Part shown: piece after piece, positions 5,699 through 13,161 of the stretch
How the letters are laid out: each line of letters opens with the position of its first letter
How positions within the stretch are numbered: the stretch's first letter is position 1
Origin: Oscillospiraceae bacterium
GTDB lineage: Bacteria > Bacillota_A > Clostridia > Oscillospirales > CAG-272
DNA length: 20,870 nucleotides
Reading direction: 5' to 3'
Assembly (NCBI GenBank): GCA_015064425.1
Contig: SVSF01000021.1
Span: forward strand, 1-20,870
Position numbers and translations under genes: made by a program
The notes under the pieces: generated by a model
What the model was told of the DNA's origin: nothing
The model's input: the letters and a program-made list of their open reading frames with translations, nothing else
Databases searched by the model: none

Positions 5699-6710
5699 AA
5701 GGAAGAAAAAGAAGCTTTCCCACGAAATACTTTTAAGTTTGCTTATAGCCTTTCTGATAAGTTTCGTGCTGGGGGCTGTGCTTATATTTCTATCTGTGCA
5801 TATAGCGGAGGAGAGCATTTTTTCGGGCGAGGTATTTCTTGACGATCTTGAGTACTCTTTGCTTGTTAACCGTATATACAATACGGGTATGCTTGTGTCC
5901 GTAATATTCTTTTTGCTGCTGTTTCTCTTTTTTTTGAGCAAAAAGCTTTCATATATAAAAAATATAACTGATGGAATAAATGCTCTTCACGGAGGCAGAG
6001 CTGCGGAACCCGTTGCTATTATAGGCAACAATGAATTAAGCTCTCTTGCGGAAGCCGTAAACCTTTTGTCGGAGACGGAGAAGCAGATAAAAGCCGAAGA
6101 AAAGGCTCTTGCTGAGGAAAAGGAACTTTTTATACGGTCTCTCTCCCACGATATAAGGACGCCTCTTACGGCAATTATGGCTTATTCGGAGATCTCATTA
6201 AAAGAGGGCTGCAGCGAGAGCGAGTGCCGTGAGCATATGAAGCTCATAAGGAATAAGGCGGAGCAGATAAAGGAACTGACCGACGTGCTTCTTGACGGAG
6301 GATCAAGAAAGCTTGAGCATTTTAAAGATGCCCGTTTGCTGTTTGCACAGCTTTGCGAGGATTTTGAGGAGGAGCTTGAGGCTTCCTTTGAGCTTAAGAT
6401 AGAAACTGAAAGTAAGAGTTTTGAGGGTACTTTTGACGTTGCGGAAATGAGAAGGATATTTGATAATATCATATCAAACGTCCGCAAGTATGCGGATCCC
6501 TGTTATCCGATAGAGCTCGTAATTTCGTATTCCGAGGGATCTCTTGCCATTCGTCAAAGCAACGTGATACTTTCTGAGAATGGCTCGACAGAAAGCTACG
6601 GAATGGGAATAAAGAGCATGAAGCGCATAGCACAAAATTACAAGGGAAGAGCGGAGTCTCTTTCAAAGGATGGCATTTTTACTTTGAACGTCATCTTAAA
6701 TGAAATTTGA
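5691..6710 (+). CDS. Membrane sensor histidine kinase
   Basis: 339 aa, TTG start with GGAAGGGGA upstream, overlapping the response regulator by 8 nt. Two TM helices (about 12-36 and 66-83) enclose a short outer loop of about 30 residues, which suggests sensing within the membrane or with a partner protein. A linker leads to a HisKA domain with the phospho-accepting H153 in SLSHDIRTPLTA. In the ATPase part the N-box is RIFDNIISNVRKYA (D258, N259, N263) and a glycine box is SYGMGIKSM (303-310). The usual DxGxG G1 motif is replaced by AIRQSNVILSENG (about 287-299), as in some Clostridial kinases. Partner: the response regulator upstream. The stimulus is unknown; a short loop is typical of kinases linked to antimicrobial peptides or transporters, but no transporter is adjacent. 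Confidence 0.9.
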   Translation: MIKRKKKKLSHEILLSLLIAFLISFVLGAVLIFLSVHIAEESIFSGEVFLDDLEYSLLVNRIYNTGMLVSVIFFLLLFLFFLSKKLSYIKNITDGINALHGGRAAEPVAIIGNNELSSLAEAVNLLSETEKQIKAEEKALAEEKELFIRSLSHDIRTPLTAIMAYSEISLKEGCSESECREHMKLIRNKAEQIKELTDVLLDGGSRKLEHFKDARLLFAQLCEDFEEELEASFELKIETESKSFEGTFDVAEMRRIFDNIISNVRKYADPCYPIELVISYSEGSLAIRQSNVILSENGSTESYGMGIKSMKRIAQNYKGRAESLSKDGIFTLNVILNEI

Positions 6711-6711
6711 A

Positions 6712-6731
6712 TCTTTAGAATTCTTTAGAAT
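6712..6731 (+). promoter_or_regulatory. Tandem 10-bp direct repeat, likely response-regulator site
   Basis: TCTTTAGAAT occurs twice head to tail without a gap (6712-6721 and 6722-6731), one helical turn apart. OmpR-type regulators commonly bind direct repeats of 10-11 bp period. Relative to the predicted start of the next gene it covers about -62 to -43, an activator position. It begins 2 bp after the kinase stop codon. Confidence 0.6.
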
Positions 6732-6761
6732 TTCCTTACCGTTTTCTTTAAATTTTTTTCT

Positions 6762-6767
6762 TATAAT
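6762..6767 (+). promoter_or_regulatory. Activator-dependent promoter of the four-TM gene
   Basis: TATAAT at 6762-6767 has no good -35: the 17-bp position (6739-6744) reads CCGTTT. This fits a promoter needing the factor bound at 6712-6731. The transcript would start near 6774 and begin with a hairpin, CGTAGG 6773-6778 paired with CCTACG 6787-6792, that may stabilise the mRNA 5' end. Confidence 0.6.
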
Positions 6768-6841
6768 GTAGGCGTAGGGAAACAAACCTACGAAAAAAAT
6801 GAAAACGACAAAAAGAAAAATTGAAAGTGAGGAAATTAAAA

Positions 6842-7183
6842 ATGTTAAACTCTTTGGATCTTTTGATAATCGTATTTATGGGACTTACAGCGGCGAGCGT
6901 ACTTTCATCCATACTGATGTTCGTACTTAAGAACAGAACGGCTCAGAGGATATGTCTCTATCTTAGCGCTGCTCTCGGACTCTTTGCTGCATACGGCGGA
7001 ATAATGATAGGATTCCCCTATTTTATGGGACAGTTTTTTGCAGCTGTAATATTCGGTCTTGCATCTGTAGCAGCCGTTGTACTTGAACGTCTAAGCCGCG
7101 GGGATGAAAAGCTCTTTCTTATAGCACGTATTGCAGCGGCGGCATCATTGGTACTCGGTATTTGCAATACGTTCATCTTCTGA
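6842..7183 (+). CDS. Small integral membrane protein, four predicted TM helices
   Basis: 113 aa, not recognised. The start ATG 6842 has GTGAGG at 6827-6832; an upstream TTG at 6821 would begin just before the RBS and add a charged extension. Hydrophobic helices are at about residues 3-28 (LDLLIIVFMGLTAASVLSSILMF), 33-54, 57-78 (MGQFFAAVIFGLASVAAVVL) and 90-110, with short charged loops KNRTAQR and ERLSRGDEK between. No catalytic motif, CxxC or signal peptide. It has its own promoter preceded by a direct repeat and follows the two-component genes, so it is probably their regulated output or an accessory/modulator of the kinase. Small membrane proteins of this kind often modulate sensors or transporters, but no function can be assigned. 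Confidence 0.75.
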   Translation: MLNSLDLLIIVFMGLTAASVLSSILMFVLKNRTAQRICLYLSAALGLFAAYGGIMIGFPYFMGQFFAAVIFGLASVAAVVLERLSRGDEKLFLIARIAAAASLVLGICNTFIF

Positions 7184-7184
7184 G

Positions 7185-7272
7185 AAAAAACGAAAAAACG
7201 TATCTGTCCGCAGGACAGATACGTTTCTGTTTTATAAAAACAGAGGCGCGGTACTTTTGGTATCGCGCCTCT
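7185..7272 (-). terminator. Tandem hairpins terminating the ftsH operon (and convergent gene)
   Basis: Three adjacent hairpins. 7242-7272: AGAGGCGCG stem with an inner 4-bp stem, followed on the minus strand by TGTTTTT. 7227-7243: CTGTTTT/AAAACAG. 7196-7226: a 14-bp perfect stem with GCA loop, followed on the minus strand by TTTTTTCGTTTTTT. The minus strand has the better T runs, so the ftsH operon is the main client. On the plus strand the 14-bp stem followed by TTTCTGTTTT may also stop the four-TM transcript, so this acts both ways between convergent genes. Confidence 0.85.
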
Positions 7273-7294
7273 TAAATACGGTTCTGCATCAGTT

Positions 7295-9331
7295 TCAGTC
7301 TTTATTATCCGGATCCTTTTTATCCTTGCCGGGATCACTTTCGTCGAGACCGTAATCGTCGAAGGGATCTCTGCGCCTTGCTTCTGCGGCTTCTGCACGC
7401 TTACGTTCAAGGCTCTTCCTTTCTTCCTCTTCCTTTTCGCGGCGAGCCTTATTGGCTTCTTCGCTCTTGCGTCTCCTAAGCTCTGCCATTGCTTCAAGCT
7501 CTTCCATAGTGGGATCGCCGTTCATAAGAGCTTCGAACTGATCTTCTTCCATAAATTCATTCTTTATAAGGAATTCGGCTACGAAGTCAAGCTTTGCTCT
7601 GTTGGCTTCGAGAATGGACATAGCCTTTGCATAAGCGGCATCCAATATCTTTTTGACCTCTTCGTCTATCTGTGCCGCAGTAGCTTCCGAGTAGTTCTTC
7701 GTGCTGTTGAGATCACGGCCGAGGAATACCTCTGTGTCACTGTGCTCGGAGCCGAATACCACGGGACCGAGAGAAGAGCTCATACCGTACTTCATTATCA
7801 TGCTTCTTGCAATGCTCGAAGCTCTCTGAAGATCGTTTGATGCTCCCGTACATACGTCGCCGAATACGATATGCTCCGCAACGCGTCCGCCCATGAGAGT
7901 AACTATTTTGTTCTCCATTTCGGACTTGGACATATGCGAACGGTCCTCAACGGGAAGGGAGAGGGTATAGCCTGCCGCCTGACCGCTGGGAATTATTGAG
8001 ATGTGGTGTACCTTTTCGTAGGGCTCCACGGTCTTGGTTATAATAGCGTGGCCTGCCTCGTGGAAGGCGGTTATCTTCTTGTCCTTTTCTGTCATTACCT
8101 TGGACTTTTTCTTGGGGCCTGCAAGAACCTTAAGGGTAGCATCCTCAACGTCCTCCATACTGATGAGAGCCTTGCCCTTCCTTGCCGCAAGGAGAGCGGA
8201 TTCGTTAAGAAGGTTTGCAAGGTCGGCACCGGTAAATCCTACGGTGGTCTTTGCAATGATCTTCAGATCTACCGTATCCTCAAGAGGCTTATTTCTGGAG
8301 TGTACGCGGAGAATTGCTTCTCTGCCCTTGACGTCGGGGTAATTTACCGTTACCTGTCTGTCGAATCTGCCGGGACGGAGAAGAGCGGGATCCAGAATAT
8401 CGGGACGGTTGGTAGCCGCCATTACGATAACGCCCTCGTTGGTGTCAAATCCATCCATCTCGATAAGGAGCTGGTTCAGGGTCTGCTCTCTTTCGTCGTG
8501 TCCGCCTCCGAGACCTGCGCCTCTGTGACGGCCTACGGCATCTATTTCATCAATAAATATTATACTTGCGGGAGTCTTTTTAGCCTGCTCAAAAAGGTCT
8601 CTTACTCTTGATGCACCTACACCTACGTACATTTCCACGAAGTCGGAACCCGATATGGAGTAGAAAGGTACGCCCGCTTCGCCCGCAACAGCCTTTGCAA
8701 GTAAGGTCTTACCTGTACCGGGAGGGCCTACGAGAAGTACGCCGTGAGGTATCTTTGCACCCAGCTTCAGATATTTTTCGGGATTGCGGAGAAAGTCTAC
8801 TATCTCTTCCAGCTCTTCTTTTTCCTCGTCAGCGCCCGCTACGTCGGAAAAGAATACCTTTTTCTTGCTCTCGGAGGCAAGATGTACCTTTGCTTTTCCG
8901 AAAGCGTTGATCTTACCGCCTTTGCCCGTTGCCTGGTTCATAAAGTACATCCAGAGCACTACGAATATGATTATCATAACTGCATAGGGGATAAGGCTTA
9001 CCCACCAGGGGGCGGTGTAGGGTACGATGTAATCGTAGTCCTCGAGTATTCCGTTTCTGCGCTGCTCGAGTATCAGCTCGCCGAGATCGTAATAGAAGAT
9101 GGATACGTCTCTGAGCTTGTAGTTAACTATCTTGCCGTCAGCCAGCTTCAGCACCAGCTCGTTATTGTCCTCGAGAACAAAGGACTTGACCTGCTCGCTT
9201 TCAAACAGTTCGATAACGTCGGAGTATTCGAACTCACTTTCATTGAGACTGCTGAAGAGGGTCGCCGTAGCTATTAGTATGACAGCAATAAGGATAACGT
9301 AGAAAAATATTATTCCATAGTTTTTCTTCAT
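7295..9331 (-). CDS. ftsH: ATP-dependent zinc metalloprotease FtsH
   Basis: Membrane AAA+ protease that degrades misassembled membrane proteins and regulatory proteins as a hexamer. 678 aa. TM helices at about 6-27 and 110-131 enclose an outer domain. The AAA module has Walker A GPPGTGKT (202-209), Walker B IIFIDEID (257-264), the pore-loop [11 protein letters not shown], and the second region of homology with RPGRFDRQ (319-326). The peptidase has HEAGH (424-428), and D500 in ASNDLQRA is the third zinc ligand. The last about 60 residues form a long charged, coiled-coil-like tail ([15 protein letters not shown]) ending in an Asp/Lys-rich stretch, longer than in E. coli FtsH. ATG start with GGAGG 6 bp upstream; 39 bp after hpt, last gene of the operon. 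Confidence 0.98.
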   Translation of the reverse strand: MKKNYGIIFFYVILIAVILIATATLFSSLNESEFEYSDVIELFESEQVKSFVLEDNNELVLKLADGKIVNYKLRDVSIFYYDLGELILEQRRNGILEDYDYIVPYTAPWWVSLIPYAVMIIIFVVLWMYFMNQATGKGGKINAFGKAKVHLASESKKKVFFSDVAGADEEKEELEEIVDFLRNPEKYLKLGAKIPHGVLLVGPPGTGKTLLAKAVAGEAGVPFYSISGSDFVEMYVGVGASRVRDLFEQAKKTPASIIFIDEIDAVGRHRGAGLGGGHDEREQTLNQLLIEMDGFDTNEGVIVMAATNRPDILDPALLRPGRFDRQVTVNYPDVKGREAILRVHSRNKPLEDTVDLKIIAKTTVGFTGADLANLLNESALLAARKGKALISMEDVEDATLKVLAGPKKKSKVMTEKDKKITAFHEAGHAIITKTVEPYEKVHHISIIPSGQAAGYTLSLPVEDRSHMSKSEMENKIVTLMGGRVAEHIVFGDVCTGASNDLQRASSIARSMIMKYGMSSSLGPVVFGSEHSDTEVFLGRDLNSTKNYSEATAAQIDEEVKKILDAAYAKAMSILEANRAKLDFVAEFLIKNEFMEEDQFEALMNGDPTMEELEAMAELRRRKSEEANKARREKEEEERKSLERKRAEAAEARRRDPFDDYGLDESDPGKDKKDPDNKD

Positions 9332-9370
9332 TCTGTTCCTCCGAAGGTTATTGGATATAGGCTTCTAAGC

Positions 9371-9937
9371 TCAATCCTTGTATATCTCTTCTTTGAGTAC
9401 GCCGATATACGGAAGCGTACGGTAAAATTCATCGTAGTCGAGACCGTAGCCTACAACGAACTCATCAGGTACTTCGATACCTGTAAAGTCGGGTGTAAAG
9501 TCTACCTTACGTCTTGAGGGCTTATCGAGAAGTGTGCAGGTAGCAACGCTCTTTGCGCCTTTTCTCTTGAGGTATTCAACGAGATAGGAAAGGGTCACGC
9601 CGCTGTCTATTATATCTTCAACGATAACGATGTTTATATTATCTATATCCTTTCTCACAAGATCAAGGATAATATTTACGTTTCCTTTTGTGGTGGTGCT
9701 CGAACCATAGGAGGAGACTTTCATAAAGTCTATCTCGATAGGAAGTTTTATATGCTTCATAAGGTCGCCCATAAATACTACGGAGCCTTTAAGTATTCCC
9801 AAAAGCAGAAGCCTGCCTTCCTTATCTTTGTAAGCTTCGTTTATCCAGTTGGCGGTGCGGACTACCGCATCCTGGACCTGCTCCTCACTTACGAGTATGT
9901 GGTCTATATCGCGATCCAGATCGATTTTCTTATTCAT
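9371..9937 (-). CDS. hpt: Hypoxanthine(-guanine) phosphoribosyltransferase
   Basis: Purine salvage: converts hypoxanthine or guanine plus PRPP to IMP or GMP. 188 aa from ATG 9937. The PRPP loop VIVEDIIDSGVTL has the two conserved acidic residues and IDSG at about 107-113. LLGILKGSVVFMGDL, VSSYGSST (flexible active-site loop), VATCTLLDKPSRRK and DEFVVGYGLDYDEFYRTLPYIG follow the bacterial HPRT order. The ATG at 9937 is preferred over a TTG at 9958 because GGAGGA lies between the two, although its 13-nt distance is rather long. Start overlaps the end of tilS by 8 nt. The tilS-hpt-ftsH order is the classical Firmicute one, where HPRT and TilS/FtsH are essential or near-essential. Confidence 0.95.
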   Translation of the reverse strand: MNKKIDLDRDIDHILVSEEQVQDAVVRTANWINEAYKDKEGRLLLLGILKGSVVFMGDLMKHIKLPIEIDFMKVSSYGSSTTTKGNVNIILDLVRKDIDNINIVIVEDIIDSGVTLSYLVEYLKRKGAKSVATCTLLDKPSRRKVDFTPDFTGIEVPDEFVVGYGLDYDEFYRTLPYIGVLKEEIYKD

Positions 9938-11318
9938 AGTAGTTTTCTTCTCCTCCAAAGATGATGTATAGGGCGTTTTCGGCGTCGCTTTTTATTTCAG
10001 CCCCGTCTCTTACGGCAACGGAGGGTATTGCAATTATACCTTCGTCATCGTAGAGAATGGGGAAACTGTCTCTCAGGTATTCCGGTATCTTTTTTTCGTT
10101 TAAAAGTTTCCGTACCTTTTTGCTCATTCCGCATTTTTTTACGGTGTCGCCTTCTTTTCTGCTTCTGACACGCAACTCACCTTTGATTTTATCAGAAGCT
10201 AATGATATAAGTGTAGATGAATTGTAAATATTTTTTATACTGTCTATATCTTTCTCTTCCGCGAACCAAAGCTCCAGCGCAGTTCCCGGAATAAGGATCT
10301 TTCCTTTTTCCAGCGGAAGGTCGTAGGGGACGGATCCTCTTGCCGCCTCCTTTTTTATAAGAAATCTGTCGCAGTCTGTGCCGTAGCAGCCTTCTATTAC
10401 CGCACAGTATCCGTCGGGAAGAGAAATACGTGACCATTTTACGTTTTTCTTCAACAGAAGCATCATTGCATCTATATGCTTGTTTGAGAGGCTTTTGTCA
10501 GAATACTTTGCGAATTTTTCCATAAGGAGTCTCGACAGAAGCGAGGGATGGAGTGATGAAAGAAGCTTCACAGAGTCGGAATCGATATATTCCTTCACTC
10601 CGAGGCTTATAAACTCTTCATCCTGCCTTAAACTTTCCGAAAGCCGTCTTACCGCGGAATCCAGAGAGGGGTTTAATTCTTTCAGAAGGGGTATGATCTT
10701 GTGCCTTATAAAGTTTCTGCTGAGATCCGTGTCGTTGTTTGTTGAATCAAATACGTAGGTCAGTCCGTTTTCCTCGCAGAAAGCCTTTATCTCCGCCTTT
10801 GTGCAGTAAATAAGAGGTCTTACGATTCCGTCTCTTACGGGAGGAATACCTCTTATACCCTTGGCGCCGCTTCCTCTTGCAAGGTTAAATATAACGGTCT
10901 CCGTATTGTCATCCGCATTGTGCGCTGTAGCCGTAACGCTGTTTTCGGTTTCGCTCATATGCTTTTCGAAAATGCTGTAGCGCAGGTCTCTTGCAGTCTC
11001 TTCAAGACCAGTTCCGCGGCTCTTTGAAAGTGCGGGAACATCTGCCTTATAGGGTATGAACTCAATATGATATTTTATACAAAAATCCTTGCAGAAATTC
11101 GCATCGCGTTCAGCTTCTTCTCCCCTTATGCCGTGATTGACGTGGATAGCAAAAAGCTTTTTCCCGTTTTCTTTGCAGTAGTCCTTTAAAAGGAAGAGGA
11201 GAGCGGTGGAATCCGCTCCTCCCGAAAATCCCGCGAAAACGGTGTCGCAGCAGGAAAACATAGAGTATTCCCGCAGCGCTTCGTAAAATTTATTCTTTAT
11301 TAATTCGGTATATCTCAT
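9930..11318 (-). CDS. tilS: tRNA(Ile)-lysidine synthetase TilS
   Basis: Modifies C34 of the CAU-anticodon tRNA-Ile to lysidine so that it reads AUA; ATA codons are frequent in this window. 462 aa. The ATP-pyrophosphatase P-loop SGGADS is at 32-37, with HVNHGIRGEEAERDANF and LATAHNADDNTETVIFNLARGSGAKGIRGI-type motifs (here VTATAHNADDN and RGSGAKGIRGIPP). The C-terminal domain carries GELRVRSRKEGDTVKKCGMSKKVRKLL and YDDEGIIAIPSVAV, typical of full-length TilS. The start ATG shares one base with the stop of the helicase gene (TGATG), indicating coupled translation. It overlaps hpt by 8 nt. Confidence 0.96.
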   Translation of the reverse strand: MRYTELIKNKFYEALREYSMFSCCDTVFAGFSGGADSTALLFLLKDYCKENGKKLFAIHVNHGIRGEEAERDANFCKDFCIKYHIEFIPYKADVPALSKSRGTGLEETARDLRYSIFEKHMSETENSVTATAHNADDNTETVIFNLARGSGAKGIRGIPPVRDGIVRPLIYCTKAEIKAFCEENGLTYVFDSTNNDTDLSRNFIRHKIIPLLKELNPSLDSAVRRLSESLRQDEEFISLGVKEYIDSDSVKLLSSLHPSLLSRLLMEKFAKYSDKSLSNKHIDAMMLLLKKNVKWSRISLPDGYCAVIEGCYGTDCDRFLIKKEAARGSVPYDLPLEKGKILIPGTALELWFAEEKDIDSIKNIYNSSTLISLASDKIKGELRVRSRKEGDTVKKCGMSKKVRKLLNEKKIPEYLRDSFPILYDDEGIIAIPSVAVRDGAEIKSDAENALYIIFGGEENYYE

Positions 11319-12646
11319 CAGTTAGGTTCTTCCAACTCCGACAGAGTAGAGAATTTAGTGTACTGTCTGAACCAGCCAAGCTCAACGGAGCCCGTGGAAC
11401 CGTGTCGGTTTTTGGCAATAATAAGCTCTGCCTTGTTATAAAATTCCGGTTCTTCTCTCTGATGTATAAACATTACCACGTCTGCGTCCTGCTCGATGGC
11501 ACCGGAGTCTCTTAAGTCGGAGAGCATAGGAGTTTTTCCCGTTCTCGACTCTACCTGACGGTTGAGCTGTGCACAGGTGATGAGAGGTACTCCCAGCTCT
11601 TTTGCCAGAAGCTTCAGACCTCTGGATATATCGGATATCTCCTGCCCGCGGTTGTCGGAGCTCTTTTCGCTCTGCATAAGCTGCAGGTAGTCTACTACGA
11701 TAAGTCCGAGGTTCTTTACGCGGCGGAGCTTTGCTTTCATGCCGGTAACGGTGATATTGGTGGTATCGTCAAGGAGTATATCACATTCGGAAAGTATGGA
11801 GGAGGCTTCCGCAAGCTTCTTCCAGTCTTCGTCGGTGAGCATTCCCGAACGCATATTCGTGCTGTCGACGAGAGCCTCCATAGCAAGAAGTCTGCCTACA
11901 AGCTGCTGATTTGACATTTCAAGAGAGAATATACATACGGTCTTTTTTGAGAGTCTTGCAACGTTGGAGGCTATATTGAGAACCAGACTCGTTTTACCTA
12001 CGCCGGGACGTGCGCCGATGAGCACAAGGTCACCTGCGGACATACCTACCAAGGTATTGTCAAGAGCCGAGAAGCCCGTGGGCAGACCCATGGCGGATTC
12101 TCTGTCTGTACGCAGCTGATTCAAATGCTCGTACTCGCGGATCAATACGTCTCTTATATGTTCAAAGTCCTTGGTCTCGTGCCCCTGTGCAATACTGAAT
12201 ATCTTACTTTCCGCAGAGTCGATTATGTGAGCAAATTCTCCCTGCTCCGCAAAGGCGGTAGACTGTATATCATCGCAGGCTTCAATAAGCTGGCGGAGCA
12301 TACTTTTGTTTTTTACAATGACGGCATAGTCTTTTACGTTCGCCGCAGAGGGAACGGAGCTTGCTATCATCTTGATATATTCGGCCGCCTGCTCGTCGTT
12401 GTAATTGCTTGAGCTGACAAGCTCGTTTATTATAGTGACGACGTCGATATTCTTACTCTTGATAAACAGACTCTGCATCGAGAGATAGATCTGCTTGTGA
12501 GACTCTATATAGAAATCGTTGGCTTTTATTATGTTCGCGACCTCGTTTATGCTTTCGGGGTCAATGAGTATGGAGCCTAAAAGCGCTTGCTCCGCTTCAA
12601 CGGAGTAAGGGAGCTTTCTGCCGAAATCTTCCGCATATCCTGCCAT
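11318..12646 (-). CDS. dnaB: Replicative DNA helicase (DnaB family)
   Basis: Hexameric 5'-3' helicase of the replication fork; the B. subtilis counterpart is called DnaC, so the symbol depends on nomenclature. 442 aa. N-terminal domain (about 12-110) starts LPYSVEAEQALLGSIL. Linker, then RecA-type ATPase: Walker A GARPGVGKTS (211-220), ICIFSLEMSNQQLVGRLLA-type H1a region (here VCIFSLEMS), Walker B LIVVDYLQLM, ITCAQLNRQVESR, and the C-terminal QDADVVMFIHQRE with IIAKNRHGSTG arginine-finger region. It lies between rplI and tilS; the rplI-dnaB(C) neighbourhood matches Bacillus. RBS is modest (AAAGAG). Confidence 0.97.
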   Translation of the reverse strand: MAGYAEDFGRKLPYSVEAEQALLGSILIDPESINEVANIIKANDFYIESHKQIYLSMQSLFIKSKNIDVVTIINELVSSSNYNDEQAAEYIKMIASSVPSAANVKDYAVIVKNKSMLRQLIEACDDIQSTAFAEQGEFAHIIDSAESKIFSIAQGHETKDFEHIRDVLIREYEHLNQLRTDRESAMGLPTGFSALDNTLVGMSAGDLVLIGARPGVGKTSLVLNIASNVARLSKKTVCIFSLEMSNQQLVGRLLAMEALVDSTNMRSGMLTDEDWKKLAEASSILSECDILLDDTTNITVTGMKAKLRRVKNLGLIVVDYLQLMQSEKSSDNRGQEISDISRGLKLLAKELGVPLITCAQLNRQVESRTGKTPMLSDLRDSGAIEQDADVVMFIHQREEPEFYNKAELIIAKNRHGSTGSVELGWFRQYTKFSTLSELEEPN

Positions 12647-12690
12647 ATCTCTTTACGCCGACACCTGAGCCGACGTTCTCCTTTCGGTAA

Positions 12691-13137
12691 TTATTTGGAG
12701 GCTACCACAACGTTTATCTTGCCTACTATCTCCTGATAGAGCTTTACTTCTATTGAGTAGCTGCCGTAAGCCTTAATAGGTGAGTCAAGCTGGATCTTCT
12801 TTTTGTCAAGCTTGATACCGTGCTGCTCGCTGAGCTTTTCTGCGATCTCCATAGAGGTGATCGAACCGAAAAGTCTTCCGTCATCACCGGAGGAAGCTCC
12901 TATCTTGACTATAACGCCCTCAAGCTTTGCGGCGATATCGCGTGCATTCTGTCTTTCGACCTCTATCTGATGCTGCTTTGATGCTTCGGCATTGTTAAGC
13001 TCGTTTATTGCTTTGGCTGTTGCTTCTATTGCAAGCTTCTGGGGAAAGAGAAAGTTTCTGGCGTATCCGTCGGGTACGTTTATGAGCTGACCCTTCTTTC
13101 CTTTGCTTTTAACGTCCTGAATAAGTATTACTTTCAT
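12691..13137 (-). CDS. rplI: 50S ribosomal protein L9
   Basis: Large-subunit protein that binds 23S rRNA near the L1 stalk base and helps keep frame. 148 aa, the full usual length. The N-terminal domain has [32 protein letters not shown], the family signature; a long connecting helix with [27 protein letters not shown] follows, then the C-terminal domain with GRLFGSIT and an [23 protein letters not shown] ending. RBS AAAGGAT. It is between gdpP and the helicase gene, as in Bacillus (yybT-rplI-dnaC). Confidence 0.97.
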   Translation of the reverse strand: MKVILIQDVKSKGKKGQLINVPDGYARNFLFPQKLAIEATAKAINELNNAEASKQHQIEVERQNARDIAAKLEGVIVKIGASSGDDGRLFGSITSMEIAEKLSEQHGIKLDKKKIQLDSPIKAYGSYSIEVKLYQEIVGKINVVVASK

Positions 13138-13161
13138 TTTTGTTTTATCCTTTCATTGGGC

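Noticed and set aside
8003..8611. A 202-aa open frame on the plus strand
   Set aside because: It is antisense to the AAA/peptidase part of ftsH and has no domain signature.
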